Below are positions 25,546 through 34,483 of a stretch of 34,542 bases of DNA, in pieces. The stretch is from Lachnospira sp. UBA4346 (lineage in GTDB: Bacteria; Bacillota; Clostridia; Lachnospirales; Lachnospiraceae). The stretch covers positions 1 through 34,542 of the forward strand of contig DGTC01000014.1 in the NCBI GenBank assembly GCA_002394205.1, in the 5' to 3' direction. The notes under the pieces were generated by a model that made no database searches, was not told the DNA's origin, and was given only the letters and a program-made list of their open reading frames with translations. Both the position numbers and the translations under genes were made by a program. Positions within the stretch are counted from its first letter, which is position 1. Each line of letters begins with the position of its first letter.

Positions 25546-26253
25546 ATGGGATATTATGGTTATTATTATTTTGATCCAACTTATATTTTAATGATTATTG
25601 CAGCAGTGATTTCATTGCTTGCGCAGGCTTGGGTAAGTTCATCATTTTCAAAATATTCAAAGGTGCGCAGCCTTTCAGGAATGACAGGAGCGATGGCGGC
25701 AGAACGGATTTTGCAGTCACAGGGTATTTATGATGTTCAGATTCGTCACGTATCAGGAAAATTAACAGATCATTATAATCCATCTGATAAGACATTGAAT
25801 CTGTCAGATGCTGTATATCAGTCAACATCGGTGGCAGCCATTGGCGTTGCTGCACATGAATGTGGTCATGCAATTCAGCATGCAAGAGGATATGCACCAT
25901 TATCGATTCGTACGGCAATTGTTCCGATTGCAAATATTGGTTCGAAGTTATCATGGGTATTTATTATTGCCGGATTATTTTTCTCAACGTATGGACAGCC
26001 ATTATTAAATATTGGTATTTTGATGTTTTCTGCTGCAGTATTATTTCAGCTTGTAACACTTCCGGTTGAATTTAATGCGTCAGCGCGAGCATTGCAGTTA
26101 TTATCATCAACAGGTATTTTGCAGACACAGGAAGTATCAAAGGTTCGAAAAGTACTTACAGCGGCAGCAATGACTTATGTTGCGGCAGCGGCAACAGCAA
26201 TTTTACAGCTGGTTCGTCTGATTCTGTTATTTGGAGGAAGAGATCGTGACTAA
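25546..26253 (+). CDS. Membrane zinc metallopeptidase (YugP-like)
   Basis: A 235-aa integral membrane protein of the neutral zinc metallopeptidase family (B. subtilis YugP type). ATG 25546 is 8 nt from GAGG (25534-25537); the upstream TTG at 25540 is too close to it. An aromatic N-terminus (GYYGYYYFDP) leads into a first membrane helix (about 14-30). The zinc motif HECGH lies at residues 104-108, followed by two more hydrophobic stretches (about 125-175) and a C-terminal helix. Substrate and physiological role are unknown; a function in membrane protein quality control is only a guess. Its last 8 nt overlap rsmB, indicating translational coupling. Confidence 0.9.
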   Translation: MGYYGYYYFDPTYILMIIAAVISLLAQAWVSSSFSKYSKVRSLSGMTGAMAAERILQSQGIYDVQIRHVSGKLTDHYNPSDKTLNLSDAVYQSTSVAAIGVAAHECGHAIQHARGYAPLSIRTAIVPIANIGSKLSWVFIIAGLFFSTYGQPLLNIGILMFSAAVLFQLVTLPVEFNASARALQLLSSTGILQTQEVSKVRKVLTAAAMTYVAAAATAILQLVRLILLFGGRDRD

Positions 26254-27598
26254 TCAGATTAATGAGAGAGCGGTTGTTTTAGATATTCTGTTGGAATTAG
26301 AAAAAGAAGATGCGATGTGCCATCTTGTGCTGCGAAGCGCATTGGCAAAGTTTCAGTATCTTGAGAAACAGGAACGTGGATTTATCTCAAGGCTTGTGTT
26401 AGGAACAGTTGAGCAGCGAATAGAATTAGATTATATGATTAATCAGTTTTCAAAAACGCCGGTGCGCAAGATGAAACCGGTTATCCGCTGTATTCTTGAA
26501 ATGTCAGTATACCAGCTTAAATATATGAAGCAGGTTCCTGTATCGGCGGTATGTAATGAGGCTGTTAAATTAGCAGGCAAAAGAAAATTTGTTAATCTGA
26601 AAGGTTTTGTAAATGGTGTATTGCGCAATATTGCAAGAAATTTAGACAATGTAACTTATCCGGATAAGGAGAAAGAGCCGCAGACCTATTTGTCAGTAAA
26701 ATATTCAATTCCGGAATGGTTTCTGTCTATGTGGAAGAAACAGTATTCTTATGCGCAGATAGAACAGATTTTAGAAGGTTTTAAACAGGAAAATCGTACA
26801 TATATCCGTTGCAATACACAAAAAGTATCACCACAGCAATTAAAAGAAGCATTACAAAAAGAAGGAATTGCAGTGTGTGATGTTAAAGGATTACCATTTG
26901 CTTTTGCAATTGATGGATATGATTATATTGGTGGCATTGAAGCATTTGAACAGGGCTGGTTTCAGATTCAGGACATCAGTTCCATGCTTGTTGGAAAGGT
27001 GGCCGGACTGAAAGAGAAAGATGCTGTGATGGATGTCTGCGCAGCACCCGGTGGTAAGAGTATCAATGCAGCGTTATTAAATCCGAAGGGCATGATAGAT
27101 TCGAGAGATCTTTCGGATTATAAAGTATCATTAATAGAAGACAATTTAGACCGTTTAGAGATTGAGAATGTGACAACGAAAGTATGGGACGCAACGATAT
27201 TGGATGCATCGTCAATAGAACAGGCGGATGTTGTGTTTGCCGATGTGCCGTGTTCCGGATTTGGAATTATTGGCAGAAAACCAGATATCAAGTACAATGC
27301 GTCATTAGACAAGACAGAATCACTTGTTGGATTACAGCGGAAAATTTTAGCACAGGTATGGCAATATGTGAGACCGGGGGGCTATCTGATTTATAGTACT
27401 TGTACCATTAATCGGGCAGAGAATGAGGAAAATGTGGCGTGGATGTGCGAGCAGTTTCCGTTAGAACGCTGTGATATTACAGCTGATTTGCAGGAATATT
27501 TGGTATCAGACCAGGATTGTAGTTATGGTGTGCAATTACTTCCGGGAATCAATGGAACGGACGGGTTTTTCATTGCTAAATTACAACGAAAGGCATAA
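26246..27598 (+). CDS. rsmB: 16S rRNA (cytosine-967-C5)-methyltransferase RsmB
   Basis: Methylates C967 of 16S rRNA. The GTG at 26246 is chosen (450 aa) because GGAGG (26233-26237) lies 8 nt upstream; a TTG at 26231 would include that site. Residues 1-140 form the NusB-like RNA-binding domain. The Rossmann domain carries DVCAAPGGKS (263-272), the DVPCSG motif with Cys336, and STC with the catalytic Cys386, the two-cysteine arrangement of m5C methyltransferases. The ribosome binding site and start lie inside the end of the zinc peptidase gene, and rlmN starts 2 nt after its stop. Confidence 0.96.
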   Translation: MTNQINERAVVLDILLELEKEDAMCHLVLRSALAKFQYLEKQERGFISRLVLGTVEQRIELDYMINQFSKTPVRKMKPVIRCILEMSVYQLKYMKQVPVSAVCNEAVKLAGKRKFVNLKGFVNGVLRNIARNLDNVTYPDKEKEPQTYLSVKYSIPEWFLSMWKKQYSYAQIEQILEGFKQENRTYIRCNTQKVSPQQLKEALQKEGIAVCDVKGLPFAFAIDGYDYIGGIEAFEQGWFQIQDISSMLVGKVAGLKEKDAVMDVCAAPGGKSINAALLNPKGMIDSRDLSDYKVSLIEDNLDRLEIENVTTKVWDATILDASSIEQADVVFADVPCSGFGIIGRKPDIKYNASLDKTESLVGLQRKILAQVWQYVRPGGYLIYSTCTINRAENEENVAWMCEQFPLERCDITADLQEYLVSDQDCSYGVQLLPGINGTDGFFIAKLQRKA

Positions 27599-27600
27599 AG

Positions 27601-28638
27601 ATGGAATTAATAGATATTAAATCATTAGATTATACACAGTTAGAAGAGTATATTGTATCGCTGGGAGATAAGAAGTTTCGTGCCGGACAGATTTATCAGT
27701 GGTTACATCAGAAGCTGGTTACGGATTTTGATGAGATGAGTAATATTTCCAAAGATTTAAGAGAAAAGTTAAAACAGCAGTGCAGACTGGTATCATTAGT
27801 GCCGGAACGTGTGCAGGTATCAAAAATTGATGGAACAACAAAATATTTGTTCAAATTGTATGATGGCAATCTGATTGAAAGTGTATTGATGCGATATCAT
27901 CATGGAAATTCTGTATGTATTTCTTCACAGGTTGGATGTCGAATGGGATGTAGATTCTGTGCTTCAACATTAGATGGAATGGTTCGTCCGTTAACGGCAT
28001 CAGAGATGTTAGATCAGATTTATACGATTCAGCGTCTGACAGGGGAGCGCGTGGACAATGTCGTTGTTATGGGATCTGGAGAACCATTTGATAACTTTGA
28101 TAATCTTTTGATATTTATGAAATTACTAAATAGTGAAAAAGGCTTAAATATCAGTGCAAGAAACCTGACCGTATCGACTTGTGGACTTGTACCGAAGATT
28201 CGCGAAATGGCAGATTTGAAGCCACAGATTACACTTGCAATTTCACTGCATGCGCCAAATGATGCATTGCGAAAGACGATGATGCCGATTGCAAATAAGT
28301 ACTCGATTGCAGAGATTATGGATGCGTGCCGATATTATATTGCACAGACCGGACGCAGAATTACATTTGAATATAGTCTGGTAAAGGGTGTTAATGACTC
28401 ACAGGATTGTGCAAATCAATTGATTGCGCTTGTTCGTAATATGAAATGTCATATCAATCTGATACCGGTAAATCCAATTAAAGAACGTGACTATGAACAG
28501 TCAGAGCATAAAGCAATTCAGGATTTTAAAAACAGACTTGAAAAAAATGGGATTCGTGTTACCATAAGAAGGGAAATGGGCAGAGATATTGATGGTGCCT
28601 GTGGACAGCTTCGAAAGAGTTATATGGAAGATAAATAA
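27601..28638 (+). CDS. rlmN: Dual-specificity 23S rRNA (A2503-C2)/tRNA (A37-C2) methyltransferase RlmN
   Basis: A radical SAM enzyme that methylates C2 of A2503 in 23S rRNA and A37 of some tRNAs. The 345-aa protein has an N-terminal helical RNA-binding domain (1-90) and the radical SAM cluster motif CRMGCRFC (Cys113, 117, 120). The two mechanistic cysteines are Cys106 and Cys334, the latter in GACGQL, matching E. coli Cys118 and Cys355. Nothing suggests the Cfr resistance paralogue; its position in the rsmB-rlmN-prpC block is that of housekeeping RlmN. Confidence 0.97.
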   Translation: MELIDIKSLDYTQLEEYIVSLGDKKFRAGQIYQWLHQKLVTDFDEMSNISKDLREKLKQQCRLVSLVPERVQVSKIDGTTKYLFKLYDGNLIESVLMRYHHGNSVCISSQVGCRMGCRFCASTLDGMVRPLTASEMLDQIYTIQRLTGERVDNVVVMGSGEPFDNFDNLLIFMKLLNSEKGLNISARNLTVSTCGLVPKIREMADLKPQITLAISLHAPNDALRKTMMPIANKYSIAEIMDACRYYIAQTGRRITFEYSLVKGVNDSQDCANQLIALVRNMKCHINLIPVNPIKERDYEQSEHKAIQDFKNRLEKNGIRVTIRREMGRDIDGACGQLRKSYMEDK

Positions 28639-28667
28639 ATAATTGTGTACGTAGAATGGAGGATATC

Positions 28668-29399
28668 ATGAAGGCGTATGCCGTTACAGATGTAGGAATA
28701 CAACGTGCAGTAAATCAGGATTATGTATATTATACAACAGAGTCTATTGGAAATCTGCCAAACCTGTTTTTGGTGGCAGATGGAATGGGCGGTCATAAAG
28801 CAGGAGATATGGCATCAAAATTTACAGTGGAGCATTTTATGCAATTAATTGCGAATTCAGAGCAAAAAGATGTCATAACACTTCTGTCTGAAAACATATC
28901 AATTGTAAATACCCAGTTGCTGAAAAAGGCAACGGAATCAGCGGATTACAAAGGAATGGGAACAACGTTTGTTGCAGCGACCATACAGGGAGATGTTCTG
29001 AGAGTGGCAAATGTAGGAGACAGTCGGTTATATGTGGTAGATAATGATATTCGTCAGATTACGAGAGATCATTCGTATGTAGAGGAATTGGTGCTTCGTG
29101 GAAAGATAAATCGTGAACAGGCAAGGACTCATGAGAAAAAGAACTATATAACGCGTGCAATTGGTGGTGAGCCACATGTTGAACCGGAATTATTTGCAGT
29201 AGATTTACATGCGGGAGAGAAGATACTCATGTGCACGGACGGGTTATCTAATATGATAGAAGATAATGAAATTTTAAAAATTATCAGTCGAAGTAAAAGT
29301 ATCGAGGAGGCTGTTGATACATTGATTGTTACGGCCAATGCACACGGTGGAAAAGATAACATTTCCGCAATGATAATAGATCCAGAAATTGAAAGGTAA
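28668..29399 (+). CDS. prpC: PP2C-type serine/threonine protein phosphatase (PrpC/Stp)
   Basis: A cytoplasmic Mn2+-dependent phosphatase that reverses PrkC phosphorylation. ATG 28668 is used (243 aa), since GGAGG (28658-28662) overlaps the alternative ATG at 28656. PPM-family metal and catalytic motifs are in order: NQD, ADGMGGHKAGD (the metal-binding Asp pair), GDSRLY, TRDHS, CTDGLS and KDNISAMII. It ends 6 nt before prkC, the usual phosphatase-kinase pair. Confidence 0.96.
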   Translation: MKAYAVTDVGIQRAVNQDYVYYTTESIGNLPNLFLVADGMGGHKAGDMASKFTVEHFMQLIANSEQKDVITLLSENISIVNTQLLKKATESADYKGMGTTFVAATIQGDVLRVANVGDSRLYVVDNDIRQITRDHSYVEELVLRGKINREQARTHEKKNYITRAIGGEPHVEPELFAVDLHAGEKILMCTDGLSNMIEDNEILKIISRSKSIEEAVDTLIVTANAHGGKDNISAMIIDPEIER

Positions 29400-29405
29400 A
29401 AGAAT

Positions 29406-31364
29406 ATGTTAAGAAAAGGAACATTTTTAGCAGATAGATATGAGATTCTTGAACAGGTTGGAACTGGTGGAATGTCTGACGTTTATAAGGCAAAATGTCA
29501 CAAACTCAATCGATTTGTTGCGATAAAGGTGCTAAAAGAAGAATATAGTACAGATAAGACATTTGTATCCAAATTCAGAGTAGAAGCACAATCGGCAGCA
29601 GGACTGACGCATCCGAATATCGTTAATGTTTATGATGTCGGGGATGAGAATGGAATTTATTATATCGTAATGGAGCTTGTGGAAGGTATTACGCTAAAAA
29701 AATATATAGAAAAGCGTGGAAAATTACCTTATAAAGAAGCAGTCAGTATTGCAATTCAGGTTGCAAATGGAATGGAAGCGGCGCACAGTCATAATATTGT
29801 GCATCGTGATATCAAGCCGCAGAACATAATTATTTCAAAAGAGGGTAAAGTAAAAGTAACAGACTTTGGAATTGCTAAGGCAGCAACATCAACGACGATT
29901 AACTCTTCTTCTGCAATGGGTTCCGTGCATTATATTTCGCCGGAACAGGCAAGAGGCGGATATTCTGATTTGAGAAGTGATATTTATTCTTTTGGTATTA
30001 CGTTATTTGAAATGTTGACAGGAACTGTTCCATTTGATGGGGATACGACGGTAGCAGTGGCGGTTCGTCACATACAGGATGAGATTCCGGCTCCTTCGCA
30101 GCTTGTACCGGGAATTCCGATTAGTATAGATCAGATTGTCCTAAAATGTACACAAAAAAAGACAGAGTGGAGATATCAGAATGCTTCAGATTTGATTACC
30201 GATTTGAAGAAGTCGCTTGTAATGCCGGATTCCAACTTTGTTAAAATGGTGCCAATGTATGAAAATGTGCAGCAGGTACAAAAAAAAGAAATTGATGTAC
30301 CAAATATGGGGAATAGTATGAAGAGAGAACAGGAAAATAATTACAGAAATTCGATAGAAGACGATCCGTTACTTGATGATTATGATGAAGATGACGATGA
30401 TGAGTTAGAGGATGATTATGATATTCGTCCAAAGAAAAAAGACAGAAATAAAGATATTGACGACGAAGGAAATGATAAACTTGATCAGATGATGAAATGG
30501 ATTGGGATCGGTATTGCTGCAGTAATTCTGATTATAACAATCTTTGTTGTTGTTAAACTTGTTGGCTCAGGCTCAGGAAGTTCATCTGCAAAAGAAACAA
30601 CCACAGCACAGACGACTGCGGAAGCAGAAAAGGATAAAGTGAAAGTTCCGAACGTGGCAGGAATGACAGAAGCAGAAGCAAAAGAGGCCTTAAACAAAGT
30701 GAATTTGGGATTTAAAGCAATATATCAGGCTTCTTCAACAGTAGATTCCGGCAAAGTTATTTCACAGGATAAGAAATCAGGAAGTTCTGTTGCAAAGAAT
30801 ACAACAGTTACGGTAACTGTGAGTACAGGACAGGAGACCAAAGCGACATCGAATGTTCCAAGTGTAGTGGGAATGACAGAAAAGAATGCAATGTCATTGC
30901 TCCAAAATGCCGGGTTTAAGGTAAGTACAGAGTATGAGTACAGTACATCTGTAGAATTAGGAAATGTTATTCGTCAGAATCCGGATGGAGATAATTCTGT
31001 GGAAGCAGGTTCAACAGTTGTTATTACGGTAAGTCAGGGAAAAGAAAAGAAGAATGTGACAGTGCCAAATGTTGTGGGCCTTGATGAAGGAACGGCAAGA
31101 CAGACATTAGAAAATAGTGGATTAAAGGTTACGGTAAATTATGTCACATCCGCATCAAATGTAGCATACGGTAACGTAATTTCACAGAGCTATAATGCAG
31201 GAACAACAGTTGATCAGGATTCACCGGTTACGATTACGGTTAGTCATTATGAACAGCCAACACAGCCGGAAGCACCAATACAGCCGACAGCACCAACACA
31301 GCCGGCAGCACCGACAACAACGGCTGCAGCAGTAACATCGACGGCAGTGGCACCGGTAAATTAG
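29406..31364 (+). CDS. prkC: PASTA-domain serine/threonine protein kinase (PrkC/StkP)
   Basis: A membrane kinase sensing muropeptides or lipid II and controlling wall growth, dormancy exit or division. The 652-aa protein has a cytoplasmic Hanks kinase domain (about 11-270): glycine loop VGTGGMSDV, Lys41 in VAIKVL, HRDIKPQN (133-140) and DFG (153-155). The activation loop is rich in Thr/Ser (161-169). An acidic juxtamembrane stretch (about 318-337) precedes a single membrane helix (365-387). Three extracellular PASTA repeats follow (about 411-475, 483-544, 551-613), then a Pro/Thr/Ala/Gln tail (617-652). It lies 6 nt after prpC and 9 nt before rsgA. Three PASTA repeats is a common number; the proline-rich tail may sit in the wall. 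Confidence 0.97.
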   Translation: MLRKGTFLADRYEILEQVGTGGMSDVYKAKCHKLNRFVAIKVLKEEYSTDKTFVSKFRVEAQSAAGLTHPNIVNVYDVGDENGIYYIVMELVEGITLKKYIEKRGKLPYKEAVSIAIQVANGMEAAHSHNIVHRDIKPQNIIISKEGKVKVTDFGIAKAATSTTINSSSAMGSVHYISPEQARGGYSDLRSDIYSFGITLFEMLTGTVPFDGDTTVAVAVRHIQDEIPAPSQLVPGIPISIDQIVLKCTQKKTEWRYQNASDLITDLKKSLVMPDSNFVKMVPMYENVQQVQKKEIDVPNMGNSMKREQENNYRNSIEDDPLLDDYDEDDDDELEDDYDIRPKKKDRNKDIDDEGNDKLDQMMKWIGIGIAAVILIITIFVVVKLVGSGSGSSSAKETTTAQTTAEAEKDKVKVPNVAGMTEAEAKEALNKVNLGFKAIYQASSTVDSGKVISQDKKSGSSVAKNTTVTVTVSTGQETKATSNVPSVVGMTEKNAMSLLQNAGFKVSTEYEYSTSVELGNVIRQNPDGDNSVEAGSTVVITVSQGKEKKNVTVPNVVGLDEGTARQTLENSGLKVTVNYVTSASNVAYGNVISQSYNAGTTVDQDSPVTITVSHYEQPTQPEAPIQPTAPTQPAAPTTTAAAVTSTAVAPVN

Positions 31365-31373
31365 GTAAATAAG

Positions 31374-32249
31374 ATGCAGGGAAGAATTATAAAAGGAATT
31401 GCAGGGTTTTATTATGTTCATACACAGACAGATGCTGTGTATGAATGTAAAGCCAAAGGGGTCTTTCGAAATAAGAAGATTAAGCCGCTTGTAGGTGATT
31501 ATGTGATATTGGAAGTATTGGATGAAGAGAAGAAAAAGGGGAATATTACAGATATTCAGCCTAGAAGCAATGAACTTATTCGTCCGGCAGCTTCGAATGT
31601 TGATCAGGCGATTATTATATTCGCAGTCAAAAATCCAGAGCCGAATTTTAATTTGCTTGATAAGTTTTTACTTATGATGGATTATCAGAATGTCCCGACA
31701 ACAATATGCTTTAATAAATCTGATTTGATTGACGGCGAAGAACAGAAACGATTATCACAAATGTATGAAAAGAGCGGTTGTAAAGTTTTATTTACCAGTT
31801 TTTACAATGCTGTTGGAATTGAACAGGTGCATAAGATTCTTGAACATAAGACAACAATTTTGGCAGGTCCGTCAGGAGTAGGAAAGTCAACACTTACCAA
31901 TGCAATTTTGCCGGAAGCAAAAATGGAGACAGGTGGTGTCAGCAAAATAGGAAGAGGTCGTCATACCACCAGACATTCAGAAATATTCCACGTTGCGGAT
32001 GACACATATATATGTGACACACCGGGATTTACATCGTTAAATATTCCACAAATGGAAAAGGAAGATGTAAGACTATATTTTCCAGAGTTTGAACCGTATG
32101 AAGGAAAATGTCGATTTAATGGGTGTGTACACATCAGTGAACCGGATTGTAAGGTAAAAGAAGCATTAGAGCAAGGAAAAATATCACAAAGACGTTATGA
32201 AAGCTATCAGGAAATTTTTCAGGAATGTAAAGAACAGAAAAAATATTGA
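31374..32249 (+). CDS. rsgA: Ribosome small-subunit maturation GTPase RsgA
   Basis: A circularly permuted GTPase that checks late 30S assembly. The 291-aa product has the N-terminal OB fold (1-65). The GTPase domain follows in permuted order: G4 NKSD (114-117) before G1 GPSGVGKS (165-172) and G3 DTPG (215-218). The C-terminal zinc finger has Cys246, Cys251, His253 and Cys259. This location after prkC matches B. subtilis cpgA. rpe follows after 14 nt. Confidence 0.97.
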   Translation: MQGRIIKGIAGFYYVHTQTDAVYECKAKGVFRNKKIKPLVGDYVILEVLDEEKKKGNITDIQPRSNELIRPAASNVDQAIIIFAVKNPEPNFNLLDKFLLMMDYQNVPTTICFNKSDLIDGEEQKRLSQMYEKSGCKVLFTSFYNAVGIEQVHKILEHKTTILAGPSGVGKSTLTNAILPEAKMETGGVSKIGRGRHTTRHSEIFHVADDTYICDTPGFTSLNIPQMEKEDVRLYFPEFEPYEGKCRFNGCVHISEPDCKVKEALEQGKISQRRYESYQEIFQECKEQKKY

Positions 32250-32263
32250 AAAGAGGTAAAAGA

Positions 32264-32920
32264 ATGAATATTTTATCGCCATCTATTTTATCAGCTGATT
32301 TCAGTAAATTGGGAGAACAGATTAAAGAAATTGATCAGGCAGGTGCAGAATATATCCATGTAGATGTTATGGATGGTCAGTTCGTACCAAGTATATCATT
32401 TGGTATGCCGGTTATAAAGTCGATTCGTCCGGTAACAAAGAAAGTATTTGATGTACATCTTATGATTAATGAACCTATTCGTTATATTGATGAGTTTGTA
32501 AATGTAGGAGCAGATATTATTACAATTCATGTTGAGGCATGTGCAGATGTGGTTGCTACGATTGATAAGATTCATGCAGCAGGTGTTCGTGCCGGTATTA
32601 CATTGAATCCGGAAACTCCGGTTTCAGCGATTGTTCCATATTTATCAAAGGTTGAAATGGTACTTGTAATGAGTGTTCATCCTGGTTTTGGAGGACAGAA
32701 ATTTATACCGGAATCAATTGATAAGATTAAGGAAATCAAGCGTCTTATTGAAGAAAAGAATCTGAATGTGGATATCGAAGTAGACGGTGGAATTAAATTA
32801 GATAATTTGGCAACTGTTATGGATGCAGGTGCCAATGTAATCGTTGCCGGTTCGGCTGTATTTGCCGGTAATCCTGCGGAAAATGTTAAGAGTTTTCAAG
32901 AAATTATGAAAGCATGGTAA
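32264..32920 (+). CDS. rpe: Ribulose-phosphate 3-epimerase
   Basis: A cytoplasmic TIM-barrel enzyme interconverting ribulose-5-P and xylulose-5-P in the pentose phosphate pathway. ATG 32264 follows AGAGGT and gives 218 aa, the normal size; a TTG at 32246 overlapping rsgA is less likely. Family signatures are SPSILSADF at the N-terminus, HVDVMDGQFVPSISFG, HLMI, MSVHPGFGGQKF, and DGGI with the second metal-binding Asp. It is the last gene of the run. In B. subtilis the thiamine pyrophosphokinase gene thiN follows rpe; here a terminator does. Confidence 0.97.
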   Translation: MNILSPSILSADFSKLGEQIKEIDQAGAEYIHVDVMDGQFVPSISFGMPVIKSIRPVTKKVFDVHLMINEPIRYIDEFVNVGADIITIHVEACADVVATIDKIHAAGVRAGITLNPETPVSAIVPYLSKVEMVLVMSVHPGFGGQKFIPESIDKIKEIKRLIEEKNLNVDIEVDGGIKLDNLATVMDAGANVIVAGSAVFAGNPAENVKSFQEIMKAW

Positions 32921-32986
32921 TTGTTAAAATATAATAAGTTGGAAGCTGACAAGAATACTGTCAACGATATATAATAAATATTAATG

Positions 32987-33046
32987 AAAAAGCAAATCGT
33001 TTTTGTAGCATACGGATAGATGTGTTATAGAAGCGGTTTGCTTTTT
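32987..33046 (+). terminator. Intrinsic terminator ending the ftsK-rpe gene run
   Basis: A 13-bp stem with one G-U pair (32987-32999 with 33034-33046) and a 34-nt loop. The 3' arm ends in TTTTT. The sequence 33047-33130 between the facing terminators shows no gene. Confidence 0.75.
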
Positions 33047-33130
33047 GTGTATAAAAATAATTTTTAAATTTGTACAATTTGATACTTAGAAGCAAAAAAT
33101 GTATCTTGTGACAATTGTGTCCTATATAGT

Positions 33131-33167
33131 AAAAAACTTCGTGAGGAATTATTACACCTCACGAAGT
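33131..33167 (-). terminator. Intrinsic terminator of ychF
   Basis: A perfect 11-bp stem ACTTCGTGAGG/CCTCACGAAGT (33136-33146, 33157-33167). Read on the minus strand it is followed by TTTTT. It faces the rpe terminator, so the two units end back to back. Confidence 0.9.
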
Positions 33168-33197
33168 AGAAATCGCTGTTTATAGCGTTGTTTGTAT

Positions 33198-34295
33198 TTA
33201 TACGTTGAAACGGAAGAGGATGACATCGCCATCTTTTACTACATATTCTTTCCCTTCCATACGTACAAGACCTTTTTCTTTGGCAGCAGTATAAGAACCA
33301 CAGTCTAAAAGATCTTGATAATTTACAACTTCGGCTTTGATAAATCCGCGTTCAAAGTCAGAATGAATCTTACCGGCAGCACCAGGAGCCTTTGTACCTT
33401 TTGTGATTGTCCAGGCACGTGTTTCTGTCTCACCCGCTGTTAAGTAACTGATTAAACCAAGTAAGCTGTAACTTGCTGCAATTAATTTATCCAAACCAGA
33501 AGAAGCGATGCCTAAGTCTTCTAAGAACATCTTCTTTTCATCATCATCAAGTTCGGAAATTTCCTGCTCGATTTGTGCACAGATAACAAATACTTCAGCA
33601 TCAGCTGTTTTAGCAAATTCACGAACAGACTGTACGTAAGAATTATTTGCTCCATCATCAGCCAAATCATCTTCTGTAACATTGGCTGCAAAAATAACAG
33701 GTTTTGCTGTTAATAAGTTGAATTCTTTTACAATAGCAATTTCATCGTCATCTTCATATTCGAAATTCTTTGCAAGGTTACCAGCTTCAAGATGTGCAAT
33801 CAAACGTTCGATTAATGCACATTCTTTAGCAATGTCTTTGTTGTTATGTGCAGCACGTTTCTGCTTTGCAAGGCGGCGTTCAAGTACTTCTACATCAGAG
33901 AAGATTAATTCAAGATTAATTGTTTCAATATCACGAAGTGGATCAATAGAACCATCAACATGAACGATGTTTGTATCTTCAAAACAACGCACAACATGAA
34001 CAATGGCATCTACTTCACGAATATTGGCAAGAAACTGGTTACCAAGACCTTCTCCTTTAGAAGCACCTTTTACAAGACCTGCGATATCTACAAATTCGAT
34101 AACGGCAGGTGTAATCTTTGCAGAATTGTATAATGCAGCGAGCTTGTCAAGACGTTCATCAGGAACGGCAACAACACCGACATTCGGATCAATTGTACAG
34201 AAAGGGTAATTGGCTGATTCAGCTCCAGCCTTTGTTAATGAATTGAATAATGTACTTTTACCAACATTCGGTAATCCGACAATACCTAATTTCAT
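33198..34295 (-). CDS. ychF: YchF/OLA1-family redox-responsive ATPase
   Basis: A universally conserved P-loop protein of the Obg family that binds ATP in preference to GTP and associates with ribosomes and stress responses. The 365-aa product has G1 GLPNVGKS (7-14), the switch region NYPFCTIDPNVG, G3 DIAGLVKGAS, and NVTE (near 204-207) in place of the NKxD guanine motif, the hallmark of YchF. A coiled-coil insertion and a C-terminal TGS domain complete it. AGAAGGAGA precedes the ATG on the minus strand. It is the only minus-strand gene of the window, with its own promoter and terminator. Confidence 0.97.
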   Translation of the reverse strand: MKLGIVGLPNVGKSTLFNSLTKAGAESANYPFCTIDPNVGVVAVPDERLDKLAALYNSAKITPAVIEFVDIAGLVKGASKGEGLGNQFLANIREVDAIVHVVRCFEDTNIVHVDGSIDPLRDIETINLELIFSDVEVLERRLAKQKRAAHNNKDIAKECALIERLIAHLEAGNLAKNFEYEDDDEIAIVKEFNLLTAKPVIFAANVTEDDLADDGANNSYVQSVREFAKTADAEVFVICAQIEQEISELDDDEKKMFLEDLGIASSGLDKLIAASYSLLGLISYLTAGETETRAWTITKGTKAPGAAGKIHSDFERGFIKAEVVNYQDLLDCGSYTAAKEKGLVRMEGKEYVVKDGDVILFRFNV

Positions 34296-34371
34296 AGTTA
34301 AATCTCCTTCTAATGCCTACAGGCATATGTATAATCATTGATTGTATGAAATTCTTCACACATATTTAACT

Positions 34372-34400
34372 ATTATAATACAAAAAATCATGAAGTACAA
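34372..34400 (-). promoter_or_regulatory. Promoter of ychF
   Basis: Minus strand: TTGTAC (34395-34400), 17 bp, TATAAT (34372-34377). The leader of about 70 nt contains a small ATGCC/GGCAT hairpin (34313-34326). Confidence 0.8.
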
Positions 34401-34483
34401 TGATAATTTTCGGTTTGTGGAGGGACTCTGCCTGATAGATGGACGGGAATTCGTGATGAACGGACGCATATCGAAAAAGATAA

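Noticed and set aside
27601..28638. Cfr-type antibiotic-resistance methyltransferase
   Set aside because: Sequence features and gene order are those of housekeeping RlmN; no mobile element is near.
30636..31250. Repeated segments in prkC as DNA repeats
   Set aside because: They are diverged PASTA protein domains with little nucleotide identity.
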